DNA of 64,000 nucleotides from Viscum album. Lineage: Eukaryota > Streptophyta > Magnoliopsida > Santalales > Viscaceae. Both the position numbers and the translations under genes were made by a program. Of this stretch, positions 23,465 to 34,988 are shown piece by piece. Positions within the stretch are counted from its first letter, which is position 1; each line of letters begins with the position of its first letter. The notes beneath the pieces are model-generated. The model had not been told where the DNA came from, ran no database searches, and saw only the letters and a program-made list of their open reading frames with translations. The stretch spans positions 44,624,605-44,688,604 of the forward strand of contig OY728160.1 in NCBI GenBank assembly GCA_963277665.1. The letters are read 5' to 3'.

Positions 23465-25445
23465 TCATTCCCCCTTATGGGAAATTCTGTCCTCGCAATT
23501 TTAGAATTTGGTACTGTAACTTCATTGAAAATACTACATTGAAAAAAGGATAACAAAAATTCCACATTAAAATGCATAAAGTGAATTAAAAAGGTCACCT
23601 GATATAACAAATAATATGATTCTATGTATAAAGATAAGGATACAGATGAAAAACTATCCCTCTTGTTCTGATGGAGAGTGATTGGAAACATGATCAGGAG
23701 AAAGTTAACAATCAGTAAACCACAAACATGTGATGGGTTAAATAGTACTTGATTTCCTAGTAGGTAAATTAAATAGAGAATTTTTTTAGGGTACTTTTCA
23801 TAATTTTCGGTAATTTATTTATGATCTTGACTACGAATATAAGGAAACATAAATACTTGTCAAGTCGAGTTTCATTATTTAATAAATATCTACCAATATG
23901 TCATTTTTTCTCCAAATGATGAGTATTTGAGATGACATGGCCACACCTAAATCACTAGAATCAACATCTATAGAATCAAATAATCCAAAAAAATATGAAC
24001 CAAATATTTATCTTGTCTTTATATGTTAACCAATATTAAAATGGTTAATAAAAGATCAGATAATCACCCAAAAAGAATAATCCTCTATATAAAGAAATAA
24101 TACGCTTAATATCCAAAATTCATCAAACAATACCTGAATTTTCATTAGAAATCATTAAATAAATTTTTTTCCATAGATATATTCAAAATAATCCAAACTA
24201 AATTAGAAATCCAATATTTAGAAAGAGTTTATCCCATTGTTTTCTAAGATATATTTTATCATTTATCTCAAAATAACATCTACTACTCTTAAAGTCTCAT
24301 ACTGAAAAGTGATCATCCTAAGAAAATCCATATGATAAAAAATACCATTCCAACAATAATATTATTCATTATCTATAATATAATTTAACTAAAAATAATG
24401 ATTCATACATTGATTCACGCTGCATTTCCAGATGTAACAGGTTTTCACCCATCTTGCTCATTATCCCACTTTTACAGCACAAAAATAACCCTAGAATGTT
24501 TTGACATCAATGGTTTTTTATACCTCATGTTTTAATCCCTAATAATAATTACCTCAACATATTAATTCATTAAATATTATATATATTTAAATTTTATTAT
24601 TCAACCTCCATATGTAAAAAATAAAATTATTCCAAAAGAAATAACATTGTATCTTGATCATGGTGTCCACCTGTTCATCATTATCTTATTTAGATAGATA
24701 GAAGGTCCATGAATTTCCATTATAATTTATAGATCATTGAAAATCATTTTTTTTCTTTTATCATATTACACCTTGTACAACTTGGGTAATTTGGATGTTC
24801 ACAGAAAATAATTTAAAAAAATAATCATGTATGACATATAATTTCAAAATATCGGACAAAACATGAATTTTATAATACAGTTGGAACAAGTTTTTGTTGA
24901 ATATTTCAATTAATAGTCATTTTAAAATACCATAAGTATTTGATATAAGTCAATATTCTAAAATCAATTATAAATAGGTAACACAAGGGTCTCCTTCTTC
25001 AGCACCTTTTCCAAAATCATAATATGCTTTAAAATATTGTGATAAGGTAAAATATTTGAAAATGCCTTGATAATATTTACCTTTCATAAAAATATGAGAA
25101 TATTGAGAAAATAGGTTTTGATTAAATAAAACCCATCATCCATGATGGTATTTTGGTATAGTGGATGTGCATGATATCTAAAACAATAGCTTTCAATTGA
25201 TTTTTATGTTAGAAAAATCATTACAATCATCCAGACATGAATTCGAAATAATTATTGAAAGAAAGTATTCAGGATGAGATAGAAATTTTGTTTTATATCC
25301 TCTTCATTCAAATTGTTATTGAAATTCCATGATCTGAAAAAAAATTAATGAGGATTTAATTTAATGAATAGACATAGAGACTACCATGAAATTAAAGAAA
25401 ACATCAAATCTCCACATTTTTCTAATACTTTTCTCTGATAACAAC
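23465..25445 (-). mobile_element. LARD-A interior, non-coding
   Basis: This is the counterpart of the LARD-B interior without the SINE-like insert. On the minus strand a polypurine tract AAGGGGGAATG (23466-23476) abuts the left LTR, and a decayed PBS TTGTTATCAGAG (25433-25444) abuts the right one. No gag or pol motif was found; the open frame 23443-23691 straddles the LTR junction and is not a gene. Confidence 0.8.
25433..25444 (-). other. LARD-A primer-binding site (tRNA-Met, one change)
   Basis: On the minus strand TTGTTATCAGAG corresponds to TTGGTATCAGAG with one G-to-T change. It lies one base inside the right LTR. Confidence 0.7.
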
Positions 25446-28400
25446 TATAAGGCCAAATCCTTAAACATTACATAATCATTAGTTTTGATAAAGAATTTAC
25501 TTTCTTTCACATTGAGGATATTTTTATGTTTATTGTTTTATAGAATTATGCTATAACTATTATATATGATCTTAAAAATTACAATTTAGACACTTCTACA
25601 CTATCAAAATTTTTTCACAATAACAAAAATCATTAAATAAAACTAGAATTATTTTCCTGATAATAATATTATTGGATAATTCTTTTCTCTTATCCTTCCT
25701 TATACCCTGTAAAAAACATTTCTAAAACATTATATGAGAATAAAAATCTGCATAAAAAGTTTAAAAAAAGTAATAACACCATTAGTCAATGAGTATTTAA
25801 AACCCATGAAAATATTTTAAAAAATTATACTTTTCACCCATAAAAAATATACTACTTCCATTACATCATTTTATCTCATGATTACTATAAAACATCATAG
25901 AAATAAAAAACCAAAAAAGTATCTTGTAGCGTCCATAAGATATATACATTGTAGGTTTCATAGAAACATAGGGAGTAACCTTCATAGTTACGATTGAAAT
26001 ACTCATCACATTATATTCCAAAAATATTATATGATAAACTTTAATGTTTACCTCTATCATGTTACCCAATTCATTGGAGAGCAATCACAGGATCACCCAC
26101 CCTAGGAATATCATGGAACCACCCATATTTGGTATATCACATAACCAAATTTCAATTTTCTGTATACCATTACATAATAATAACACCTAAAATATTTAAA
26201 TTATCAACATTTCACTCATCAATCTGACAAAATCAATTCAAGATATTGAAATATTCAATCCATTTCTAGAACCATTTAAAACATTAAATACATATATTTT
26301 TTTAAACAAAGTGTCCCATACCACATTGAAACATTTAAAAGAACTGAAATTTTAATACATTAATAAACATTTTAATAAATCCTTAAATCATTTATAAAAT
26401 ATGTAAATTAATGAAAAATATTTTGAATATTAAATCATTAAAACATTTAAAACATTGTTTTAGTTGATGAGTCCCTAAAAAATTGAAAAAAAAACATGAA
26501 GAAAATTAATGAAAGAATAAAAATTAAATGAGACATTTAATATCATGAGAAAAAGGAGATTCATGATAAAATATGTCAAAGTATAGTATATACTCATATC
26601 AATGTAAATTGGTGCATAACAACAAATAAGTCTCAATGAAATGTTATTTGAGATTTAATCCCTTAAAATGATCATATAATTATATTATGGATAAATCAAT
26701 GACATAATTATTTGTGAAAAATATAAATACATACAAAAAAATGTGGATATTTATTGAAAAAAATCAGAGGATAGTCCCATATATTTATGAAAAACAAAAC
26801 CAATGACCTGGATATTTATCTCACTGAAATGAGATTGAGTTATGATTTCTCTTACAAAGATCATTATGTTGATAAAATATATCAATTATGTGTATTCACT
26901 AAAAATAAACATAATAAAATAATAAATACAATATATAATAACAAAATTTATTTCTCACGTAATACTAGCATGACATAATCAAGAAGTAGATGATTGAACC
27001 AAAGAATGGAAATTGGGTTCGGAAGTTCCTTTACCTTGATTCTGACTCATCACGTGAAATCATTAGTCTCTTGAATAATAATCATATGTAAATTTTATCT
27101 TTTTTAAGAACGTTTTTAAAATTTATTTTTCATTTTATATCACTTATTACCTTGTTAAAACAATTATTTAATTATTTGAGTTCATATCAGAAGTTTTTTT
27201 ATTCTTGATACTTGAGTAAAAAATGAACTTGTTTTAATGAAAATTGTCTATGAGGTAAAAATTATGTAATCTCCAGAATTATATTAATTAATTAAAAATA
27301 TTATATATAAACTATATATGTAATTATAATATGATATAACATATGAATACAATAAATTATATACACCATTCATAGAGATAGTAGGTCGTACGTACACATG
27401 AATGATACTTTTATTTCATTTCCAAATTAAAGGAATGAAAAATAAATGAAAGTTTTTTATGTTATAATTATATTATAATATCTATGTTATATATGTCACA
27501 CAAGTTCATTAATTCAATCCATTAAACACTCCATGTATAGAATGAATGAGTCGTATCACGTTGAGTGGGTGGTAGTCAACAGTTTCTCAAATTAAATTAT
27601 TGTATTTGGACATTATTAAAATAATAAAAGTATGTTGTAAATGAAAATTAAATAAGAATAATAAAATATAAATATAATATATATCTTATATAAATACATT
27701 TCCATCATAATAGAAACCATGAGAGGTGGTAGGAAAAAATTTAACAATTATCATTTCGTGAGGCATCAATTCATCGTACACTGAAGCATGATGTTCATAT
27801 CCATTAGATTGAAGTGTGCGTAAGTGTAGTTTTAATACTTCTCAGGACAAAATCATAGTATATTTAGTATAATAGTGTTTTTATGTAATATATGAACAAG
27901 AATAGAGAATGTAGTGGAGAAGGAAAATAAAGGAAAATAACCTGAGAGAGGACGTAACCTCTAAAATGTTATACTCCTTTTTTTTGAGCCAAAAGAATTC
28001 TTTGAGTTCCCATCTACCCATTTTGAGTCTTATAGGATAAATTTAGAGATTTTGGGGGATTATTTTAGTAGTATTTGGAAGAGACAAGGGTCTTCAGAGG
28101 TGTGAGTAAGCGGGTAGATGTGGTAGAATTTTATAAGATGGAGGAGATGCACTTTAGGAAAATCTTGATATATTTATTTATTATAACTATAATATCGATT
28201 AAAAATGGTCCAAAATACATTTAATAAAAATATATGATTATGTTGGTTTTAATAACTATCATAAAATAATATTTATAAATGATTTTAACATTTTTTATCC
28301 TACTATTTTTAGTTTTACCCTTATATTACTTTTTTTATTCTTATAGTGATATCATGTTATTTACACATTGTAGGCTAATTTAATTAACCTAAAATGTCAA

Positions 28401-29933
28401 AAGACCCAAAAATAGTCATTTATGACATATTTAGACATTCCATAACCATTTGGACAAATATTATATTTTTAGTAATTTAATATCAATTAATAAACTATTT
28501 TTTATTTCTAGTTATGAACTAAGTCAATTTTGGACAATTCTTATGTGACTTTTCTAAAAAATCATAAAAAATATTTTAACTCAAAAAACACATTTAATCA
28601 ATCAAAACATGTCATATTCACATATAGAATTTTTTATGGAATTAATTATGTTATATAATAATTATTTTAATATTTATAATATCATTTATTTGAATCCATT
28701 ATTAATGAAGCAATCACGACATCATCATTGTGTCATAATTAAATTTATTTATACAATTTCAAATGATTAAAAATAAAATATCAACATGTATTATATCATT
28801 TTATCTTTATAATTATTATTTATATTCAAAGATATCACTTAGATTAAATTGCTTATTATAACATGTAATTATCACTCCCAAGTGGCTCCCAAATGGAAAA
28901 GGTTCGGCCTAATCATGAAAATGGTCGGAAAAAAAAATAATATAATTGGATTATGACATTTTAGGGTTTTTTATAATATTAAAATATTATTTGTTTACCC
29001 TTGTTTACCAGATATACCCTTTATCAATGGTAAATAAAAATAACTACAGATGTTACTATTCATAATGTCCACAAATAAAAGGTACATAGTCAAACAATTT
29101 TGTACTTATGATTAAAAATATGGATTTCATTTTTCCAAACTCATGATACATAATTGGAATAAATAAATTTAAAATTAATTCATGTTGTCAAATCAAAAAA
29201 TAATCTTTTTAAAAGAAAAAACTATCAAAATATTGACATGTGTTTATGTCCAAATTCAATGTTAAATTACTTACAATAACTAAAATTGGATTAAATTATA
29301 TAAAAAATCAAATTTCATTTTAAAACCAATTTAATGAAAAATGAAACTATATAAATTAATTATATGAAAAATTTATTTTGAATTAAAATGAATTACTTTT
29401 CACTATTCATTAAAATACAAATTATATCAGAAAAATACCAAAATTTCAAGCATATTAAATTTTGATGTCTCGCTTCTACTGAATAAGTTTATTTTGTCAA
29501 ATAAAACATATAAAAGTTGAAAAATTATATTTATAAATAGTTCTCCATTAAATGGCGGTAAACTAATTTTTCAAAATTATTAGTATATTTTATTCTTAAA
29601 ATTGGATTCATTCTCATTTTATGAATCTAATTTTTTTTAGATAAATTTGAAAAAATTAATCAAATATGTAAAATTATAGTGTTGTAATTTTTATTCATTC
29701 CCTCCAATACAACAACTAGGCATTAACTACCATTTAAAATAATAATATTAATGTTGTATTATTTTTCGATTTAACTAAGTGTTGTGTGCAACATATGTTT
29801 TGCGAGAAACCCGTTGTTGAGTGTTGGGTATGCTATCAAAAAAACTCTCCTTTTTAACAAAAAATTAATATATTATTCATAAATATTATTAGATATGAAA
29901 ATGTTTTATTCTATAAAAACCTGATATGTTACA
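25446..29933 (-). mobile_element. LARD-A right (5') LTR
   Basis: This is an uninterrupted LTR of about 4.5 kb, starting TATAAGGCC and ending ATGTTACA. It is colinear with the two-piece left LTR and, more loosely, with the LARD-B LTRs, including the inverted repeat at 27368-27403 and a weak TATA-like site near 28131. The open frames 25866-26084 and 26787-26978 have no recognisable product. Confidence 0.85.
27368..27403. repeat. Nested 36-nt inverted repeat, LARD-A right LTR
   Basis: The outer arms read ATTCAT and ATGAAT. Both members of the outermost pair have changed relative to LARD-B and still pair. The inner arms are imperfect here (ATAG against TCGT). Confidence 0.7.
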
Positions 29934-31966
29934 ACATTTATAAGTGAAATGGTACTTTTAATTCACCATTGCATGATACAATAATGATTTATGATAATGA
30001 TGTCTACTATTAGTGTGGAAAATCTAGAGAACAACCAAAAATGGCTCAAATGTGTCAAAACACTGAAATATTTTTATGGGATATCATCTTACATTGGTTG
30101 GAAGAATTTTTTTGCATACCCACAATGAAATAGTCAGATATATTTATAGATAATAATCATACAGTTCTAGTGAATATAATAGTGACATCGAAATTGAATA
30201 ACAGGCTATCGATGAAATTGGTGTGCCCCACACGACAATTCGAAAATCACTGAACATGAGGGGTGAGATATAGAACACTCACCTTTGTGTATTAAAATAC
30301 ATCTCCTATGATATTCACTTATAATTATTCTTTTAATTTTGTACATCTATGAAATAGGGAAAACACTCAAACCTTGATAAATAGCTTTAGTGCGGAAGAG
30401 GAGAAGAACAACTAAAATAGACTCGAGTACTTACTCTTGTTCACCCAATGGGATGAAATAAATCTCGATCAGATCCAAACAGAAGTAGATTATAGAGTCC
30501 ATAGTTCTTCCATAAAATGTACCTAATTGGGAGAAAATTGAGGTTTTCCCACTGGATATCGATTAGGGGAATATGGGGTAGATTAATTAGATCATCATGG
30601 AAAAAATTAAAAAATTCCCCATAAATTAAATTATGCATGGTTTTTCCAAACAGTTTGATAATCCTTAAAAACAATCATGCATAGGTGCCTAGGAAGAAGG
30701 GCCAATCCCATTATTAGGCCACATGGCCATGCACCAACATTTTGATAAGGTTATATATGAAAATAAACCATCTGCACTCTTAGGGAAACCATGCTCCAAC
30801 CGTGCGATATAGCCAGTTCCCAAAAAGATGGGTTTTTGGAACTGAACAAGCCTCAAACAACCTAATATATTTTTTTAAATCATTATGAATCCATATTATC
30901 TAAAATATAATTAATCAAGATAAAAATTTAAAATGAAACATACCTAATTAAAAATTCGGGTTCTTATATTTTGATTTGATCAGGTTTGGGCCACTCGAAA
31001 AAAAACTTGAACCATGCTAAAAAAATATCTTGGATGAATTTTAGAACATAACTATTGAAAATATGTAATATAAATATTCAAATAATAACTTAATATTGGA
31101 TCTATGTTGGTAATATTAATATTAAACAAGTAAATAATCATGCCACAGTTTTTTTGTTTTCAAACACTGGAAATTTCTTATTGTGAATTTTGACGACAAC
31201 CAATATAAATAAATTAATATAGAATGTAATTAAATATGTAAAAAAATTATATAACATGATATCTTGTAGCTATTATTTTATGTGATTTATGAACTCAAGG
31301 ATATATTTTAATAACAAAAAATATATTATGAAAATATTTCTAAACAATTAAAATTAGTCACACCAGCTATTCAAAATATTAGATAAATAAAATAAAATGC
31401 ATAGAATATTATAAATTATGATTATAAAAACTATTTTTATAAATAAGATTCCAAATTTTTAATAATTATATTTTTGTTTGTAATACATTATATATTTCTA
31501 CATTCAGCTATGCAGACAATCAAGGTAAGGTTTTATTTTAAACAATTTTCACCCGTGAGACATGTTTCGTATTATACATTACACCTTAATTAGAATGTTT
31601 TATCTAATAATATTTTATATTTCTTATCATGGAATACAATTAATTAATTATATTTAATTTCAATTTGATATCACATATGTAAAAAATTTTTTAACATAAA
31701 TTCTTCAATCTTTTCAAAAGGTTTTATGTCCAATATTAGGTTTTATGAAACAAGTTTGATTTTTAACACCATTATTCTTATTATATAGTGTATCAACCAC
31801 CCTATTGATTTATTATAAAAACTTCCTACCATTTTTGGAAAATTTAATTAATATTTCATTGTGTTCCTCATATGATCCATTTATTATTAAATTACCAATA
31901 TTATGAAATTTTCATCATCATGGAAATTTTTAAAATAACTGTTTATGTTAATAGATAATGCAAATG
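29934..31966. other. Unassigned AT-rich DNA between LARD-A and the LINE
   Basis: I recognise no gene here. It may include the outer part of the interrupted G1 5' LTR: 30955-30968 reads TTCGGGTTCTTATA, like the LTR end CTCGGGTGTTATA at 591-603. The segment 30660-30870 is less AT-rich than its surroundings. A 77-codon minus-strand open frame at 30441-30674 has no motif I can name. The rest, to about 31966, is simple AT-rich sequence. Confidence 0.5.
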
Positions 31967-32129
31967 ATTTTTTTTAAGATGATTCCTCAGCCCAAAACTA
32001 ACAAGGCATAATAATTACAAAATAATGTGTTTATAGAAGTCTCAAATATGGGATCCTATTACTGTCACTTTCATGCAAAGGAAGTAAAACAACAGGAAGG
32101 TGTTTGAACCAGGTAATGTCTTTATTTAA

Positions 32130-32840
32130 ACCCATGTTTTTCAAGCCATCTTCCACAATTTTTTCTTCTCAATAAACATGTGTGATGATTTAGTTATGAT
32201 TGATAAGAGAATGGGTGCATTCCATCTAATGGGTAGTAATAGACCATCAAAGATGTATTATTCCATTAAAAATAACTTGAACGATGGTAGTATAACCACT
32301 TTAAATCCATAGTTTATTCAAAACAATGAGTTTTTAGAAGGAAATAGCTTGTATTAAAATCACCATCTCAGGTTGAAGAGAGGTGGCGATGTTGTGGTAA
32401 CCCATGAAGCATCCAAGGATCTGATCGAGGTGATTTCTGAAGAGAGCACTGTAACTCACAGGGCTCTGATTTCCTTTGGAGGCACCATCAATATTAAATT
32501 TAATCCACATATGGAAAGGATATTTCCAAAACACTTCTAAAGTATGACGAGGTTGATAATAATTTCCATTAATACGAAGATGTTGCAGGATTTCAAAGTC
32601 ATGCATGGTGTTGTAGCAATGTCCATTTGGAATCAAAGCGGTTTCATGTATGTCAATGCGGATCCACATCCAACCTAAATTTATATTGGGTAAGTAATTG
32701 TAATGAATAATATAATTCTGAACATACCAGATTACATGATGGAGCTCAGAAACTACAACTAGGAAGAGGTTATTGATTTGTTGAGAGTCGTCCATTTCTA
32801 CGCATTTTTTTAATTGAGTCTTAACGGAGTCATGATCCAA
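32130..32840 (-). pseudogene. Plant LINE RNase H domain (RVT_3), nearly open
   Basis: A 168-codon open frame (32334-32840) is the longest in the window. Residues 111-126 read MWIKFNIDGASKGNQS, the start of an RVT_3 RNase H fold, with the first catalytic Asp at residue 118. SALFRNHLDQILGCF (131-145) matches the next strands, and SLQPEMVILIQAISF (154-168) carries the second catalytic residue, Glu158. After the stop, the same domain continues at lower coordinate in broken form: LWI-stop-SG, where 'WIESD' is expected, then a stretch like 'W.ITTHWMECTHSLINHN', then HTCLLRRKNCGRWLEKHG for '...REGN..AD.LAKHG'. A final catalytic Asp is not convincingly preserved. It is much less damaged than the gypsy elements nearby. 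Confidence 0.8.
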
Positions 32841-33110
32841 CCATATACAACCAATAATGTCAATAATATTGTTCCAAAGTGTAGAATAGGTATCATAAGA
32901 ATTAAATAGAAGATTAGCATCTTATCTATGTAGATTACAGAGATTTTATACGTGTCACTATCTTTTAAAATATCTTATGCTACATTAATGACATCCATTA
33001 AATTTTTCTTTCTAAAATTTTCTATATATAGATTAAAGAATGTTATTATCTATGAAATATATGATCTACTACTACCTATAAATTTACAATTCATCATCTA
33101 TTTTAGCCAT
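32841..33110 (-). pseudogene. LINE zf-RVT-like zinc-binding region (broken)
   Basis: Directly upstream in sense of the RNase H frame, the minus-strand translation reads NLCNLHR, a stop, then DANLLFNSYDTYSTLWNNI followed by IIGCIWLDHDS. This follows the zf-RVT pattern 'C.LC....ED..HLFF.C..S..IW' that sits between RT and RNase H in plant L1-like LINEs. At least one expected Cys is missing, and stops interrupt the upstream part. Confidence 0.6.
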
Positions 33111-33244
33111 GATCTTTCTTCTGATGTAAATTCTTTTTGAATATCATGAATCTTATCTCCTCGATTATAGTGTGTTCACCTTGACACAATACATTGAATC
33201 ATTGGAAAAAATTATCAACTAAAACATGTATCTTATTATATATA

Positions 33245-34988
33245 TTTCAAATATAACCCATGTAATACACTAAATTTTTATTAATAATTTTTTCAAATAA
33301 ATTATATTTTGTTGATGATGTGTGTTAAACGAAACACATATTGTATCAAGTGCGACACAGAACATTGATTTTTAAAAAACTATGATAATTTATTAATATT
33401 ATAATATTTAAAAAGACTTTATAACATGGATATTAAAAATAGATATATGAATATTAATATTCTATTTCTTATTATTCTATTTAATTTTTTTTCAATAATG
33501 AAACTATTTGGATAAAAAATTTTAGTTTTCTAAAAAGTATTTTATCTTTCAGAAATAATATATTCAAAAAAACATATTATATTTATTTCTATTGAAGTTA
33601 ACATAATTTAGATTTTACATATTGATAAAAAGAATTTCATTAATAAAAATTTCTTTTTTAAATCAACCTTTTAAAATTATCAAAATTTTAATTCTTTATA
33701 TTTTTATGAAAATGTTAATTTATTAGTGAATAATTAAAAATATTTTCTTTTATTGAAAACTATAATTTCATTTAAAAAATATATAAATTCCATTTACAAT
33801 TTTAATTTTATTAAATGTAAAAAAAATCAATTATATATCAATTAATCCAATTTAGTTCATTTGAATAATTTTCATATTGAATATTTACGTATGAACTTTT
33901 TAAACTTTTGATTAGTTTCCCTTTAGAAAACTGCAATCTCTTCACCTACGTGAGTTTATTTTTTAAATATATTTATCCACTTTAGTATATGTAATTCTGA
34001 TAAATGGATCACATATTTCAAATTATCCTAATTCATAGTATATAATTATGTCCAAATATATTTTTATAGTAATTTAAATTTAAATTAGTAAAAATTATTT
34101 AATGCAGTTAAGGATAAAATTGGATTACATGGTGGTGTCAAACTAATAATATAACTATTAAAAAAGAAAAAATAAAACCAAATTAATTTTTTTAAAATAT
34201 TTAATCTATATATCTTATAGAACCTATAATAGTCTTTTTATGAAACTTTATGAAGGTAAAAATTGTGTTACACCATTTTCTTTTAAAAAATTATGAGTCT
34301 GCCACTCACCTCACTTTTAAATGGACATATTAACTCCTCTCCCATTAAAAATCTTAAATCAAAATGATTCAGACTAAAACATATCAAATAATTTTCATAA
34401 TTACCCAATCCCATAATTAAATCCAAATATTTTTACATAAATCTATCCAAATAAACGTTTTTCCTAATACCAAACAAAGTTTTCATTAGATGATGTAACA
34501 TCCCCAATAAAGAAATTTATTTTTTCCCTCCAATGACATCAATTACAATTAAAAAGGATTATATAATAAACAAAGTGTCTCCACATACAAATATTATATT
34601 ATGTTAATGCAATAACCTAAATTATTCTCATATTCCATTTAATATATTAGGGAAGTTTTTTTTGTATGGTCGACTTCTGGTTTATGAAAATATGTCTTTC
34701 GTTTATCAATTACAACATCATGTGGTTAGATATAATTATGTATTAAATATCAATATTAAATATTTATGATATTTTCATTATTCTAGAATTATGGTATCGT
34801 ATTTTCCTTATGAATTTCAATTTATTTGGAATATCATAACATCATTCATGTGTACGGTAGACTACGACATCCTGAATCAAAGTGATTCAGTCACACTTTA
34901 CAAGGAATGTAATTAGGACTGATTTATTTAAACCATGTTATATATATGAAAGAAATATTATTATTCAATTTTAATATATTATTTTCTC
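33245..34988 (+). mobile_element. G3 5' LTR, first piece
   Basis: This aligns with the LTR copies at 53400 and 57898. It begins TTTCAAATATAACCC against TGTCAAAATATAAAACC. It shares the 'gccactcacctcac' block just before the TATA position (34302-34315), where the TATA box has decayed to TTTTAAAT. It also shares the leader block 'ttcatgtgtac.gt.gactac' (34848-34868). The match breaks at 34988, exactly where G2 begins, and resumes after G2 at 46205. Confidence 0.78.

Larger units (their letters stand above)
7615..29933 (-). mobile_element. LARD-A: non-coding large LTR retrotransposon, split by LARD-B
   Basis: This is a large retrotransposon derivative in minus orientation. Its left (3') LTR is in two pieces, 7615-8705 and 19993-23464, because LARD-B landed inside it; its right (5') LTR is 25446-29933. 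LTR ends read TATAAGG (from TGTAAGG) on the left and ATGTTACA on the right. A polypurine tract lies next to the left LTR and a degenerate tRNA-Met PBS next to the right LTR, both readable only on the minus strand. The interior of about 2 kb holds no recognisable gag or pol. By eye its two LTRs differ more than those of LARD-B, consistent with A being older. The flanks TCATG and ACATT share only CAT, so a target-site duplication is not proven. Confidence 0.85.
31967..33244 (-). mobile_element. LINE 3' end (RNase H and zf-RVT), truncated
   Basis: A minus-strand non-LTR retrotransposon remnant. In sense order it has a zf-RVT-like segment, a spacer and a plant-type RNase H (RVT_3). A T-run at about 31967-31975 on the plus strand could be the decayed poly(A) tail. 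No LINE reverse transcriptase or endonuclease is present. The remnant stops where the G3 LTR begins near 33245, so either the LINE was 5' truncated or G3 inserted into it, leaving its 5' part beyond the window. An RNase H-domain host pseudogene is a less likely alternative. Confidence 0.72.

Noticed and set aside
7605..29940. Target-site duplication for LARD-A (TCATG / ACATT) and LARD-B (CCTAT / CTAAT)
   Set aside because: Only three of five bases match in each case, so these are mentioned as weak candidates but not called.
30441..30674. 77-codon minus-strand open frame
   Set aside because: No family could be recognised, and the composition is typical of chance frames in this window.
31481..31560. 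Possible exon/intron boundary ('caaggtaagg')
   Set aside because: A single donor-like string with no open frame or acceptor context.
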